From contig OX375878.1 in assembly GCA_947359465.1 (NCBI GenBank), positions 86,154,377-86,218,376 of the forward strand: a DNA stretch of 64,000 nucleotides, in the 5' to 3' direction. Both the position numbers and the translations under genes were made by a program. Below the pieces are notes generated by a model. That model was given only the letters and a program-made list of their open reading frames with translations, searched no databases and had not been told where the DNA came from. Below are positions 11,021 through 20,179 of the stretch, piece by piece. The DNA is from Metellina segmentata. Taxonomy: Eukaryota; Arthropoda; Arachnida; Araneae; Tetragnathidae. Numbering within the stretch: the first letter of the stretch is position 1; each line of letters opens with the position of its first letter.

Positions 11021-11572
11021 AAAAATCATTCTCCCTAAAGGCTATCTTTGTATCTAATTAGATTATAAACAAAGTAAAAAAAAGATTTAAATCAAAGTTG
11101 TATAGTTTAAATGTACAAAAAAAATTAAGTAACCTGAGTACGAATTTCATAAAGCTATAGGTCTCTGTGTACGCCTGATACAATTTTTTTAAATGAACTT
11201 AAACGAATTATTCCTTTCTAATCATAGATTAATTTAACTTCTTCCAAAGCCCTAAAATTAATTAGCGTTCTTCGTACAATCTTAAAGACATGTGACGATA
11301 CTGATTGTTATCTAGCAAAATCGTAGCTGTGCAATTTATATCTATGCAAGTTGAACTAAATATTAAGAAGTTTATAGGTGTAGATCTCGGTACGTCTGAC
11401 TAATTTCTTTAACACAAAATTTGCCAAGCGAGTCAAACGACCAGTTTTAAAATTTGGACTTAAAATTACTTTTTATACAAAGTTTTATCGCTCTTCCACA
11501 ATTAACTTTACGACTTTTCCAGAAATGTTTATAAATTAATGTACTACAATTTCTCTTTACTTTCGCTTTCCC
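11021..11572. other. AT-rich DNA, no feature seen
   Basis: No open frame or repeat that I can support. Confidence 0.4.
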
Positions 11573-11870
11573 AGCAGGCCGTGGTTGCCTACTTTGAAGA
11601 ATAACGGATTAGCAACCAGAGGGTTGCGAGTTCAAATACAAGCGAAAACGGTCGTGTACAAAGGGTATGGTGTATGTTAAATCGGTCGTGGTCTCCAAAT
11701 GTCCTTACGTTGGCGCCCTGGTGGGAAAGTTTGGAGATTGGGGTGCCAGTTCAAGTGTGATCTCGTCATCTGATTGCTGTTCAAAATTACGTGGTTGTCC
11801 TCGTCATCTGATCGTGGTTCAAAATCAGGTTGTGCTGTCTTCGAACCTTTCCTTTCGGGTTTAAATGAGG
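11573..11870 (+). repeat. tRNA-derived SINE, head B
   Basis: Head with 'aacggattagcaaccagagg' and B box 'gcgagttcaaatac' at about 11627-11640, then body 'ttacgttggcgccc' and 'ggggtgccagttcaagtgtg'. The segment 'cgtcatctgatcgtggttca' occurs twice, at about 11764 and 11803, so the 3' body has a small internal duplication. The tail is degenerate. Short open frames on both strands here are incidental. Confidence 0.75.
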
Positions 11871-12230
11871 AAAACAGCATAATTTCGGTAATATCTATGT
11901 CCTAATGTCTGCTGTGTATCACACTGAAACTTTAAAAAATGTATATGTACATTCTTTACTATACAATACAGAAAAACTATTTCAATATTTTAAAATTATT
12001 TTATTGAAATTTGTATAAACTCAGTCCAAAAGAAAAATATTTACAAGGACAACTTGATAACTTTGACAACTTTCTGATTCAACCCACGCATTATAATCCA
12101 AAATATTGACAGAAATGAATTGACAGTGTGCACTCAGATTCTGAATTAAAACCAAAAACAATAACCCCAGTAACACAAAAATCAAAGTAATCAGTTTAAT
12201 ATTTCCCTTAAATTCTTTTTACCATAATGT
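11871..12230. other. AT-rich DNA, no feature seen
   Basis: No supported feature. Confidence 0.4.
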
Positions 12231-12322
12231 TTCTCATATTATATTGAAATTATATTTAGACAAATTTTTCTCATATTATATTGAAATTATATTTAGACAA
12301 ACTTTTCTCATATTATATTGAA
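12231..12322. repeat. 37-bp tandem repeat, ~2.5 copies
   Basis: Units starting 'ttctcatattatattgaaat' begin at 12231, 12268 and 12305, a period of exactly 37 bp. The third is partial. Confidence 0.85.
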
Positions 12323-12692
12323 ATTTTTGAAGCTTTAATAAAAATTCAAATGTTTCCAAATTTCTAGTATCGAAGCTTGGCAGTGTAAGTGTGCCGCAAT
12401 GCTTAAAACTCTTATTTCGGAAAAATGCGATTAAAGCTGAGCTGAAAGGGTCAAAACCAAATAGAGATGGCACAAAAATATTAACTTTTAATGCACTAAT
12501 ACGAATAATTTTCCATGATTTTTTGCCAGAATCATAATTTCTCGGACTCTATAAATTCATCTAAATTATTTTTTAAGTTTTTAGAAACACTTATACGAAT
12601 AATATTTTTTGCTGAACCATCTACCAGAGACAGCTTGTTCGATGGAATCCTTGCTTTACATTTATTTATTCATTACTAGGGTATCATACATA

Positions 12693-13200
12693 CACTATTA
12701 GGATAAAAGTATTTGGGCGCTGCAGAAATTCAGAGGAAGACCCAGCTTAGTGTGGGGTTGTTTTTCCTGGTTGCGACTCGGTCCATTGCTTTATGAAATC
12801 TTGTACTATGAGCGTTCTGGACAATTCGGCCTTGCCTATTCTATTGCAATACTGCGGCGATGATGGTTGTTTCTTCCAACAGGATCGAGCTCCATGCCAT
12901 GCTGCAAAACGTGTGCTGGATTGGTTTCCTGAAAATGAGGCGAATTTGATGAACTGGCCTGTTTAGAGTTCCACTTTAAATCCGATCGAGCCCTTGTGTG
13001 ACAAACTGGAGCGATGAGTACCCTACTCCGCAGCAATATATCCTCACAGCCTTACAAGAGACATGGCGAGCTGTTCTTGCCCAGACTTACAAAGAACTTG
13101 TGGAAAGTATGCATCAACGTGTTGCAGCTGTAATTCAAGCAAAATGAGGGACCACCTGTTGCTAAATATAATAATTAAGCATTTTTTTGTACAACATGCA
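12693..13200 (+). mobile_element. Tc1-type transposon relic (5' deleted)
   Basis: A Tc1-like terminal motif, 'aaaagtatttgggc', lies at 12704-12717 just after a TA dinucleotide (12691-12692). It is followed almost at once by the 3' half of a transposase frame, so the N-terminal half is deleted. A matching right terminus was not seen. The inverted end of the Harbinger-like element begins at about 13309, and the order of the two events is unclear. Confidence 0.65.
12745..13146 (+). pseudogene. Tc1-like transposase, C-terminal fragment
   Basis: Conceptual translation gives the block 'VWGCFSW' near 12753. After a frame change comes 'FFQQDRAPCHAAKRVLDWF' (12871-12927), the usual second catalytic Asp region of DD34E transposases. 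About 30 codons on is 'TLNPIEPLCDKLE', which holds the third catalytic residue (Glu of NPIE). An in-frame TAG (about 12964-12966) interrupts the link between them, and the SPDL motif is altered to SSTL. The DNA-binding half is missing. The family is clear and the copy is dead. Confidence 0.8.
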
Positions 13201-13502
13201 GTGTCCATATTGTGTGTCAATACAGTTTCAAATCTTTTTGGAAGATTGCAGCGAAATGTATCCTTACACATCTGTCCTCCTCTGTCTCCGCTGGTTGAGT
13301 CCCCTTAGGCAAGCCGCACACCGGAGAGACCGAAAAGAGACACGCGATACGAAGACGATTTCAGGTTTCTAGTCCTCTGAGGATGTCTCTACGCGACGAC
13401 AAATTATACGCACACCGCAGAAACAGGCGACCGGTTTCGACGCATGCGCATTTCAGGTGTTTACAAAATAACCCGCCAAAGTTTGTTGTTTATTCATACA
13501 TT

Positions 13503-13577
13503 ATGGCGGATTCCTCGGATGACGATGTGATGGAACAACTCTGTTCAACTGGAAACAAATATGCAAAAAAATTTTAA
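13503..13577 (+). pseudogene. Short acidic N-terminal frame in Harbinger-like TE
   Basis: The frame opens with 'MADSSDDDVMEQLCSTGN' and ends at a TAA 24 codons on. Acidic Ser/Asp starts of this kind are common in Harbinger proteins, and the position just inside the left inverted repeat fits a first exon. There is no catalytic domain, so this is at most a remnant. Confidence 0.3.
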
Positions 13578-13782
13578 ATGGGAGACTTTCACAATCATAC
13601 TTTTTTATGTCATTACTAATCAGAGTATGTCGATTTAAATCCAAGTTATTTTTCTTTAAAAAATAACATGGATTTAAATCAAAATTTTACATTGAATTTT
13701 TCTTTCTGTTATGTTTAATATTTAAAATGAAATACTGAACAAGATGTATGTTATTTTATTCAAATAAGTTTAAAACTTTGCT

Positions 13783-13794
13783 CATACTGAGTTC
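13783..13794. repeat. 12-bp TSD of the RTE LINE (left copy)
   Basis: 'catactgagttc' at 13783-13794 is repeated exactly at 16919-16930 on the far side of the LINE. Removing the LINE plus one copy restores a continuous Harbinger interior. Confidence 0.9.
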
Positions 13795-13801
13795 TTCTTC
13801 T

Positions 13802-16735
13802 TCAAGAGCACAACAGCCTTTTACAGGCCAAGACTGACTCGCAGATCCTCCTCCATCTGGCTCTGTCTGGTGCGACTGCCCGCCATCGGTTGACTCCCAA
13901 AAACTTGAGATCTCTCTCTACGTTATCAATCCATCTTGTAGGTGGTCGTCCCTTTCTTCTAGTCCCTTCAATTTTGGAAAAAGTCACTTTTTTGGTAGGG
14001 TCAGCATCGGGATTTCTAAGGAGATGGCCCAGCCATCTGATGCGTGACGCTTTAATTGTTCTCACTAGGTCGGTCCCGCCGAATTTATCATATTTTTTGT
14101 AAATTTCGTTGTTGTAAAGGATCCTTCTCACGTTGTTCTCTTGAGTAGGTCCAAATATTTTCCTTAAGATCTTCCTTTCAAAAATTAGTAGTTTTTCCTC
14201 CTCGGTTTTATTGAGGGTCCAACATTCACTCCCATACATGACTATGGGTCTGATTAAAGTCTTATAAATGGTTAGTTTAGTCTTTACGCTGATGAACCTG
14301 GATTTTAGTTGGTTTCTGAGGCCATAAAAACTTCTGTTAGCCATGAAAATTCTGCTATTTATTTCAATTTTCAGGTCGTTGTGGCTTGAGATTAAGGTTC
14401 CTAAATACTTGAAGCGGGTTACAGTTTCAAAGGAGTAGGTCATTATCTTTAAAGGGGATAGATCAGGAGTTTTATTTGTTGCTATCAAAAACTTTGTTTT
14501 GTCTGCGTTTATCAAGAGCCCCATCTCCTTTGCCGCACTCTCAAGCGCTACAAAAGCGTCGATAACTGAGCGTTTCGTTCTTCCAATTATGTCAATATCA
14601 TCGGCAAAAGCGAGTAGTTGGATAGTTCTTTGCAGGATCGTTCCATTTGTGTAGATACCAGAGTCTCTAACGGCCTTTTCCAGAGCTATGTTAAATAACA
14701 GACAAGAAAGAGAATCACCTTGTCTCAGGCCTTTTTCGGTGAAGAATTGATCAGAGAGACTTGACGAGATTTTTACTCTACACGAAACTCTTTTGAGAGT
14801 CATTCTTGTGAGGCTGATCAGCTTCTTTGGGATGTTAAATTCCAACATGGCCTCGAGTAGTTTTTCTCGGTTGACGCTGTCGTAAGCAGCTTTAAAGTCA
14901 ATAAATAAGTGGTAGGTGTCAATGTTATACTCCTTGGTTTTCTCCAAAATCTGTCTAATTGTGTGTAATTGATCAGTCGTTGTTTTCCCTTTCTGGAATC
15001 CGCATTGGTAACTTCCAATGATTTTTGAAGTGTAGGTCTCCAATCGTTTGAATAAATTTATGGAGAAGATCTTGTACGCAATATTTAGAAGGGTAATTCC
15101 CCTGTAGTTACCACAATCTAGCTTCTTTCCTTTCTTGTATATAGGACAAACAGAGCCTTCATCCCATTCAGTGGGCATTTGTTCTTGTGTCCATATACTA
15201 CAGATCAGGCCATGAATAGATTTGCTTAGTTTCGTTTCGTTAATTTTAAAGAGCTCGGCTTTTATGCCATCAGGTCCTGCTGATTTGTTGTTGTTTAGCC
15301 TCCTCATTGCTGTTTCAACGTCATAAAGAGTAGGTGTATTATGTTCTATGGTTTCACCCTCCGTACTTATGGTTGGTAGCATGTTACGGGTGTTTAGATC
15401 TTCCTCTCTATCTCTGCCCATTAGTAGATCTACGAAATGTTCACGCCAACGGACTAAAACTTCCTCTGGGTCTCGAGTAAGTTCACCATTTTTCTTCTTG
15501 CAAATTATTGTTCTGGGGTTGAAATCTGCTCTGACATTGTTTACAAGTTGATAAAATTTTCTTGCTTCCTTTTGAGTTTTCAAGTTTTCAATGTCTTTAT
15601 ACAAGTCTTCCATATATTCTCGTTTTTTCATCTTATGAATTCTTTTCTCTTCTCTTCGCAGTTCTTTATACCTTTCCTCAGCGCTCCTAGTGTAGTGTTT
15701 CTGAATCATAAATTTATATGCTTCATTCTTCTTCTTCGTGATAGCACTGCACTCTTCATCAAACCAGGGGGTTGTTTTCTTTCCTTGCATTTCTGGTATT
15801 GTTTTTTCAGAAGCAGTAATTATGGTTTGTTTAAGATTCTGCCACGCAATCTCCACTGTTGGAGTTTCATCTTTCAGTTCTATCTTGTTTTTTGGTTCTT
15901 TTCGGTACTCTTTCAAAATCTTTGTCTTCTTGAGCTGTTCGATGTCAATCTTTTTGCTATTATTATCTCTTCTTTTATGATAATATCTATTTATCTTGTG
16001 ACGTAATTTTGAAGCCACTAAAAAGTGATCCGAGTCCACATTTGCACCGCGATATGTCCGAACGTCTTGAAGACTGCTTCTATGTCTTAGATCGATAAGT
16101 ATGTGATCTATTTGATTTTGGGTCTGTCCATCTGGTGATCTACAGGTAACTTTATGTATGTTTTTGTGTTTAAAAATTGTACTCCCAATTACCATGTTTG
16201 TAGAAATGGCAAAGTTGAGAAGTCTGATATCATTCATGCTTGTCTCTTCGTGTAGACTTTCGTTTCCAGCAAATCTGTTCATGTTTGTATCGTGACCAAT
16301 CTTCGCATTGAAGTCGCCCATGATCAGTTTCAAGTCATTTGAAGAGCATTCACTGTGTGTCTTTTCAAGAAGGTCATAGAATTCATCTTTAACTTCATTC
16401 CCTTTGTCCTCTGTGGGGGCATGGGCACAAATAATGGAAATATTATGTGTTCTTCCTTTGATCCGTATTCTGCAAATTCTTTCATTCACTGGTTTGAATT
16501 CAATAACTTTGTCTCCGATTCTCTTGTCGACAATGAAACCAGTTCCAAATTGATGTAATCTATCATGGCAGCTATAGTAAAGGCTGCAATTTTGTTTGTC
16601 AATTACTCCATTTCCTGTCCACCTCATTTCCTGGACAGCAAGTACATCTAGCCTGTACTCCATGAAAACGTCAATGAGTTTTTTCAGTGCACCACCTCTA
16701 TACAATGTTCTAACATTCCAAGTTCCAAAAAACAT
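13802..16735 (-). CDS. RTE-type LINE endonuclease-reverse transcriptase
   Basis: The protein copies the element's RNA into DNA at a nicked target (target-primed reverse transcription). The frame is open from 16921 (1,039 codons). The ATG at 16921 lies in the target-site duplication, so I prefer the internal Met (codon 63 of the long frame; 16735), directly before the endonuclease motif 'MFFGTWNVRTL'. Residues below use the long frame. An APE-type endonuclease spans ~63-310: 'VQEMRW' (E98), 'MGDFNAKIG' (D203, N205), 'NQIDHILID', 'DSDHF' (D298, H299). A linker with a basic, coiled-coil-like stretch covers ~320-480. The reverse transcriptase spans ~540-900: 'NYRGITLLN', 'GFQKGKTTTDQL', motif A 'FIDFKAAYDS' (D675), motif B 'GLRQGDSLS', motif C 'AFADD' (D774, D775) and 'YLGTLIS'. 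A C-terminal region (~955-1035) has 'RWLGHLLRN' and 'RKGRPPTRWIDNVERDL'. All catalytic residues are present. Cys260 in 'VTCRSPDG' sits where relatives usually have Trp. Such proteins are often mislabelled craniofacial development protein 2-like. Overlapping plus-strand frames are shadows. Confidence 0.93.
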   Translation of the reverse strand: MFFGTWNVRTLYRGGALKKLIDVFMEYRLDVLAVQEMRWTGNGVIDKQNCSLYYSCHDRLHQFGTGFIVDKRIGDKVIEFKPVNERICRIRIKGRTHNISIICAHAPTEDKGNEVKDEFYDLLEKTHSECSSNDLKLIMGDFNAKIGHDTNMNRFAGNESLHEETSMNDIRLLNFAISTNMVIGSTIFKHKNIHKVTCRSPDGQTQNQIDHILIDLRHRSSLQDVRTYRGANVDSDHFLVASKLRHKINRYYHKRRDNNSKKIDIEQLKKTKILKEYRKEPKNKIELKDETPTVEIAWQNLKQTIITASEKTIPEMQGKKTTPWFDEECSAITKKKNEAYKFMIQKHYTRSAEERYKELRREEKRIHKMKKREYMEDLYKDIENLKTQKEARKFYQLVNNVRADFNPRTIICKKKNGELTRDPEEVLVRWREHFVDLLMGRDREEDLNTRNMLPTISTEGETIEHNTPTLYDVETAMRRLNNNKSAGPDGIKAELFKINETKLSKSIHGLICSIWTQEQMPTEWDEGSVCPIYKKGKKLDCGNYRGITLLNIAYKIFSINLFKRLETYTSKIIGSYQCGFQKGKTTTDQLHTIRQILEKTKEYNIDTYHLFIDFKAAYDSVNREKLLEAMLEFNIPKKLISLTRMTLKRVSCRVKISSSLSDQFFTEKGLRQGDSLSCLLFNIALEKAVRDSGIYTNGTILQRTIQLLAFADDIDIIGRTKRSVIDAFVALESAAKEMGLLINADKTKFLIATNKTPDLSPLKIMTYSFETVTRFKYLGTLISSHNDLKIEINSRIFMANRSFYGLRNQLKSRFISVKTKLTIYKTLIRPIVMYGSECWTLNKTEEEKLLIFERKILRKIFGPTQENNVRRILYNNEIYKKYDKFGGTDLVRTIKASRIRWLGHLLRNPDADPTKKVTFSKIEGTRRKGRPPTRWIDNVERDLKFLGVNRWRAVAPDRARWRRICESVLACKRLLCS

Positions 16736-16918
16736 GTCCAATTTCGTGCCAGGTCGTTTCCAAAGAGTCAGTCCGGAAGTTTTTCCTTGAGTTTTCTGAA
16801 TCAGTTGTTTTTTATGAGGCAAGGGGATTGGCCTTGCGCTCAACCCCCATTTAGTACGCCTCTTACGACACGCAAGGGGGTACGTTGGTGCTATTCTAAC
16901 CCGGACACCACACGGGAG
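16736..16918 (-). other. LINE 5' leader, open in frame
   Basis: About 61 codons stay open and in frame upstream of the preferred start (for example 'RVRIAPTYPLACRKRRTKWG'). This may be 5' UTR without stops, or translated from an upstream non-AUG or flank-supplied start. The only ATG in frame here comes from the flanking TSD. Confidence 0.5.
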
Positions 16919-16930
16919 CATACTGAGTTC

Positions 16931-17828
16931 ACCCCAGAATTATATTGGAAATCCTCCTCCCTTTGAATAAATAACAGTACTTACTGATTGGGATCATAAT
17001 TACCAGACAAATATTTTCATCTTGGGCCACTGACCAATAGATGTCCATCAGTGGTAATTTTGTTTTAAACATTCTGTGTGACTACAAATCGCACATGGCC
17101 AATTTCAACCATTCGCCATGTGTTGAGTGAAGATGCTCGAAATATATTCACTCAAATTATTACAATTATGGAAACGTGCTTTGTTCAAAGATGTTTATTT
17201 AGTATTGTAATCTATTCATAAAAAATTTAAAGAGACTCAATAGAAAAATTTTCTATAGTACCACAAAGCATTCAAATTTTGCACATAAATCTTTATAATT
17301 AATTGCCCATTTTAATTTTTTCATTTTGTTATATTGGTTCAATTCATATGGAGAAATTTTATACATTGATACCTCAGAATTCTTTACATTATCTGGAATA
17401 AATATTCAATATTTATGAAATTTATATTTGGAATGTAAAAGTGAATTCACTCATCTGATAATTGAGTATGTTGCGAAAAGATTATGGGAGATAATAAAAA
17501 TAAATTGTTCTTTGAGCCAGATAATTTTCTTTAAAAAACCCTGTGCTACTCAGAGTATTTCAGCTAGTATAACAAATAAGGAAATTATTAATTTACACAT
17601 AAGACAGGATAATTTAATAGGGTTACTTGAATCAAGTAAATTTATATTTCATATTAGAAAAGGAATATTTACTCAAAAACCATATAAATCATCTCAACAT
17701 TATGAAATTGAAAATATATAATAGGTTTACTGCGAGAGAAATTCAACAGAAAAACAAGCAAATTTGAAATCTAATTAATATTAATGAAGAAATTCAATGT
17801 GGTTAGTTGGAATATTAAAATGATATTT
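16931..17828. other. Harbinger-like interior, no clear coding
   Basis: On minus, a splice-donor-like 'atcagtaagtactg' lies at about 16993-16980. Before it is a short open stretch ('LPLMDIYWSVAQDENICLV') that could be a remnant exon downstream of the MADF exon. The 97-codon plus frame at 17428-17721 has no recognisable domain. Confidence 0.3.
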
Positions 17829-17830
17829 AC

Positions 17831-17990
17831 CTGAAAAATCAACTTTCTTCGCAACATCTTGCCAGGTTTTATCCAAAGCATTCCGGTTCGCATGTTCCGG
17901 TAGAAACTGATTGTAAATGAGAGAAAAACTATCTATTACCCCACCAAAAACAATGTTGAAATCGGGGTCGTCGCTCATTTCTCTGCCCAT
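17831..17990 (-). pseudogene. MADF-type DNA-binding exon of Harbinger-like TE
   Basis: From the ATG at 17990 the translation is 'MGREMSDDPDF' followed by 'NQFLPEHANRNALDKTWQDV' and 'AKKVDFSG'. The spacing of aromatic residues, the acidic start and 'D.TWQDVAKKV' match the MADF/Myb-like helix-turn-helix encoded by PIF/Harbinger elements, where it guides the transposase to the ends. The exon runs into a consensus 5' splice site (tttcag then gtaaat at 17830). The frame is open further upstream to 18074, but that part overlaps the subterminal repeats, so I start at 17990. Whether a downstream exon survives is unclear. It is probably not functional alone. Confidence 0.5.
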
Positions 17991-18216
17991 GTTCTTGACT
18001 TCAATTTTCGCGCGACGCGTAAGCGACTTGCCGAAAAATGCTGCACGCAACAAACGACAGGCGACAAGCGACACTAGAGGAAAGCGACCGGAAAGAGACT
18101 ATCAGTCGCCTGTCTTTTTGGTGTGCGGTCATAGCGAGTGGAAGCCTGCGGGTTCAGACGTTCTGCCGACTACTTATCGCGCGTCGCTTTGCGGTCTCTC
18201 CGGTGTGCGGTTTGCT

Positions 18217-18632
18217 ACAGTTTTACTCTTTCTTCCTCCTAGCGCGGATGATTGTTCGATAACACCCCCGCCAACGTCCCTCGGGGTTCCAATGGTTCCT
18301 TCCAACCAACATTCCTCAGCGTGTTGTCCAGAGAACCGCAAAAGATTTGAAGGCACTGTGCCTACTTAAAATGAGTTTAGGAAAGAATGTTATTTTCTAA
18401 CGCGTCCGGATGTATTCAGATATTTACAAGGAATCTACCACTTGATCTTATCTCGGAATCATAAAGTAGTCCTGATGATGCAGTTAGTGATTCAGCAAGT
18501 CAACTGCTAGATGAATGGAAATTAAACCAAAGATTTAGCTACTAATATATCATGCTAGTCAAGGCGGCAAAATTCCTAAATTTGGTCCTTTAATACTTCA
18601 GAACAATAATGGGGATGAGATCAGAAATGGGA
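18217..18632. other. No gene recognised
   Basis: A GC-richer patch at 18217-18370 flanks the Harbinger-like end. Several overlapping short frames on both strands are not convincing. Confidence 0.4.
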
Positions 18633-18965
18633 TGTAGGTAGTTGAATTAACATCACATTTGAGCAACACAACGGGATATTGGCGACGGTCCGGGTTAAAT
18701 ACCGAAGAGGACGATCCGAGGACAATACCTCATAGTTTTGAAGCACAGTAAGATGACGAGATCACATCTGTACATCTGTTAGCATCCCAATCTCTAAAAT
18801 TCCACACCACGTCAATGTGAGGTCATTTGATTCCACGACAGATTTAACCTGCACCAGCTCCCCTGTACTCGATGGTCTTTGGTTAGATCGAGTTTCGTAC
18901 TTTCAACTCTCTGGTTACAAATCCGCCGCTCTTCGAACCAGGTTACCACGGCTTCACAGAGGTGC
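18633..18965 (-). repeat. tRNA-derived SINE, head B (minus)
   Basis: Inverted SINE order on plus: tail 'gtaggtagttgaattaac', 'gcaacacaacgggatattgg', 'gaggacaatacctcat', 'gacagatttaacctgcacc', then a head near 18900-18960 with 'caactctctggttacaaatc'. It is diverged but near full length. Confidence 0.75.
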
Positions 18966-19479
18966 GATTGTAATTTATATTCTAGACAAACTTCTACAAT
19001 TTTAGTACTGCATGAGATACATTTGCATTGAATCAGTTTTAATGCGGACATAAAAGGCCAGATAGCTTTATAAAGGAGGTATAATTCAGATCAAATACTT
19101 CTCTCACTGTAAAATATTTTCTATTTTATGAAGGGCTATACTATCTCTGATTATTAAATGCTTTCAAATTTCATGCTAATATAAGATAGCTTGGCAAAGG
19201 AGGGCATCTTAGAGTCACGGCCATCAAATACTCTTCTGAACACCTTTTATGTAGCCTGACACCCTTTGAGTAGATTGGGTTGTTAGGATCTTTAAAAAAT
19301 CAAATACTTCTATTTCTTATTGCAAAAATGTAACTTCAGAGCTATGTAACTTGGGAAAACTCTATCCACTTATAGCTGGAACCAGAGAAAATATCCAGGA
19401 GGCATCCACAAATTCGAGGATGATAGAGATAAGGAGACTGCAATCTCTAGAATGGCCAGTGGACATTTGACATCAGCTT
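18966..19479. other. No gene recognised
   Basis: AT-rich DNA without a supported feature. Confidence 0.4.
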
Positions 19480-19690
19480 CATTTAATCATGGATTATAGG
19501 TTCTGTCGGAAAAGTAATTCAGATCAGACCTCTCTTGGTCAACTCCTTGTTTGTCTGAGGCTCTACGCGGGAGATTTTTATTTTGATCCTTTGCGCGTCT
19601 TGGACTTTTTGAAGGTGCATGACCTTACGGATTTTCTGTAACCTGTCCAAAGCAAGTGGGACAGGAACCAACACACACACACACACACAT
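19480..19690 (+). repeat. Possible truncated LINE 3' end with (AC)n tail
   Basis: Around 19556-19646 one frame reads 'CLRLYAGDFYFDPLRVLDFL' and then 'KVHDLTDFL' before a stop, in the style of LINE C-termini. It is followed by a short UTR ('acctgtccaaagcaagtggg') and an (AC)n run at 19671-19688. This resembles a heavily 5'-truncated non-LTR element whose tail is a microsatellite. No TSD was checked convincingly, so an unrelated low-copy sequence is possible. Confidence 0.35.
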
Positions 19691-20179
19691 CAACAACAAC
19701 TGAATAATAACCTGACCACAACACTAAATAATTGTGAAAATTATTTGAAACTTAGATGGCGCTGGCGTCGTTGACGTCATGCGCCTTTCCTGCTCTCCAC
19801 ACCTTGGAGCTTTAGTCGGTTAAAGATAGACTCTTGATTCGATTTCGAAAGAACCTAAGTGTTCTTAATTTAATTAATTTCAATTTGCATTAATACGTAT
19901 TTCTTTTCTATATCTGAAAATAGTGTAAAGTAGTAATTCAACTTTAATTTAACTGAAATAATCTCTCCAATCGTCATTTTTGTATAGACCAAAAATAGCA
20001 CTGAACCATTTGATATTAGAAATCCTGCCAATTTTGCGTTAATAATAACATCGAATAGCTCACGACACTAAATAATAGATCATCAATCCACCAAAAGTTG
20101 ATAGAGTGTGCTCTAATCGCTTTCTAGCGTTTGAGGCAGTAGGTAATTTTATATTCAGCTTTTTAATCCTCGAAGTGGT
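19691..20179. other. No gene recognised
   Basis: AT-rich DNA without a supported feature. Confidence 0.4.

Larger units (their letters stand above)
13795..16918 (-). mobile_element. RTE-type non-LTR retrotransposon, near-complete
   Basis: The element is 3,124 bp on minus, bounded by a perfect 12-bp TSD. Its 5' end (16918 downward) begins 'ctcccgtgtggtgtccgg', followed by a conserved-looking leader. Its 3' end is extreme: the stop codon TGA at 13804-13802 is followed by only 'agaagaa' before the TSD, so the 3' UTR is a bare (GAA)n-like tract. Tiny 3' UTRs with simple repeats are known for the RTE clade. One uninterrupted frame, absence of frameshifts and an exact TSD make this the youngest large insertion in the window. 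Confidence 0.9.
13309..18216. mobile_element. Harbinger-like DNA transposon, split by LINE
   Basis: Long imperfect terminal inverted repeats face each other. At the left is 'ggcaagccgcacaccggaga' (from 13308). At the right, reverse-complemented from 18216, is 'agcaaaccgcacaccggaga'. The similarity continues for about 40 bp ('cgcgata'), and both sides carry an inner block like 'cgcacaccgcagaaacaggc' or its inverse. Inside lie a short acidic start ('MADSSDDDVMEQL') on plus and a MADF-like exon on minus. Converging genes for a transposase and a MADF/Myb-like protein are typical of PIF/Harbinger elements. Without the inserted LINE the element is about 1.8 kb, so the transposase is largely deleted. 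The exact outer ends and TSD are not resolved. Confidence 0.6.

Noticed and set aside
15548..16006. 152-codon plus-strand frame with hydrophobic residues
   Set aside because: It lies antisense to the LINE reading frame, and the apparent membrane protein is a shadow of it.
17428..17721. 97-codon plus frame as a Harbinger transposase
   Set aside because: No DDE motif or other Harbinger feature; Ile/Lys-rich as expected from AT-rich DNA.
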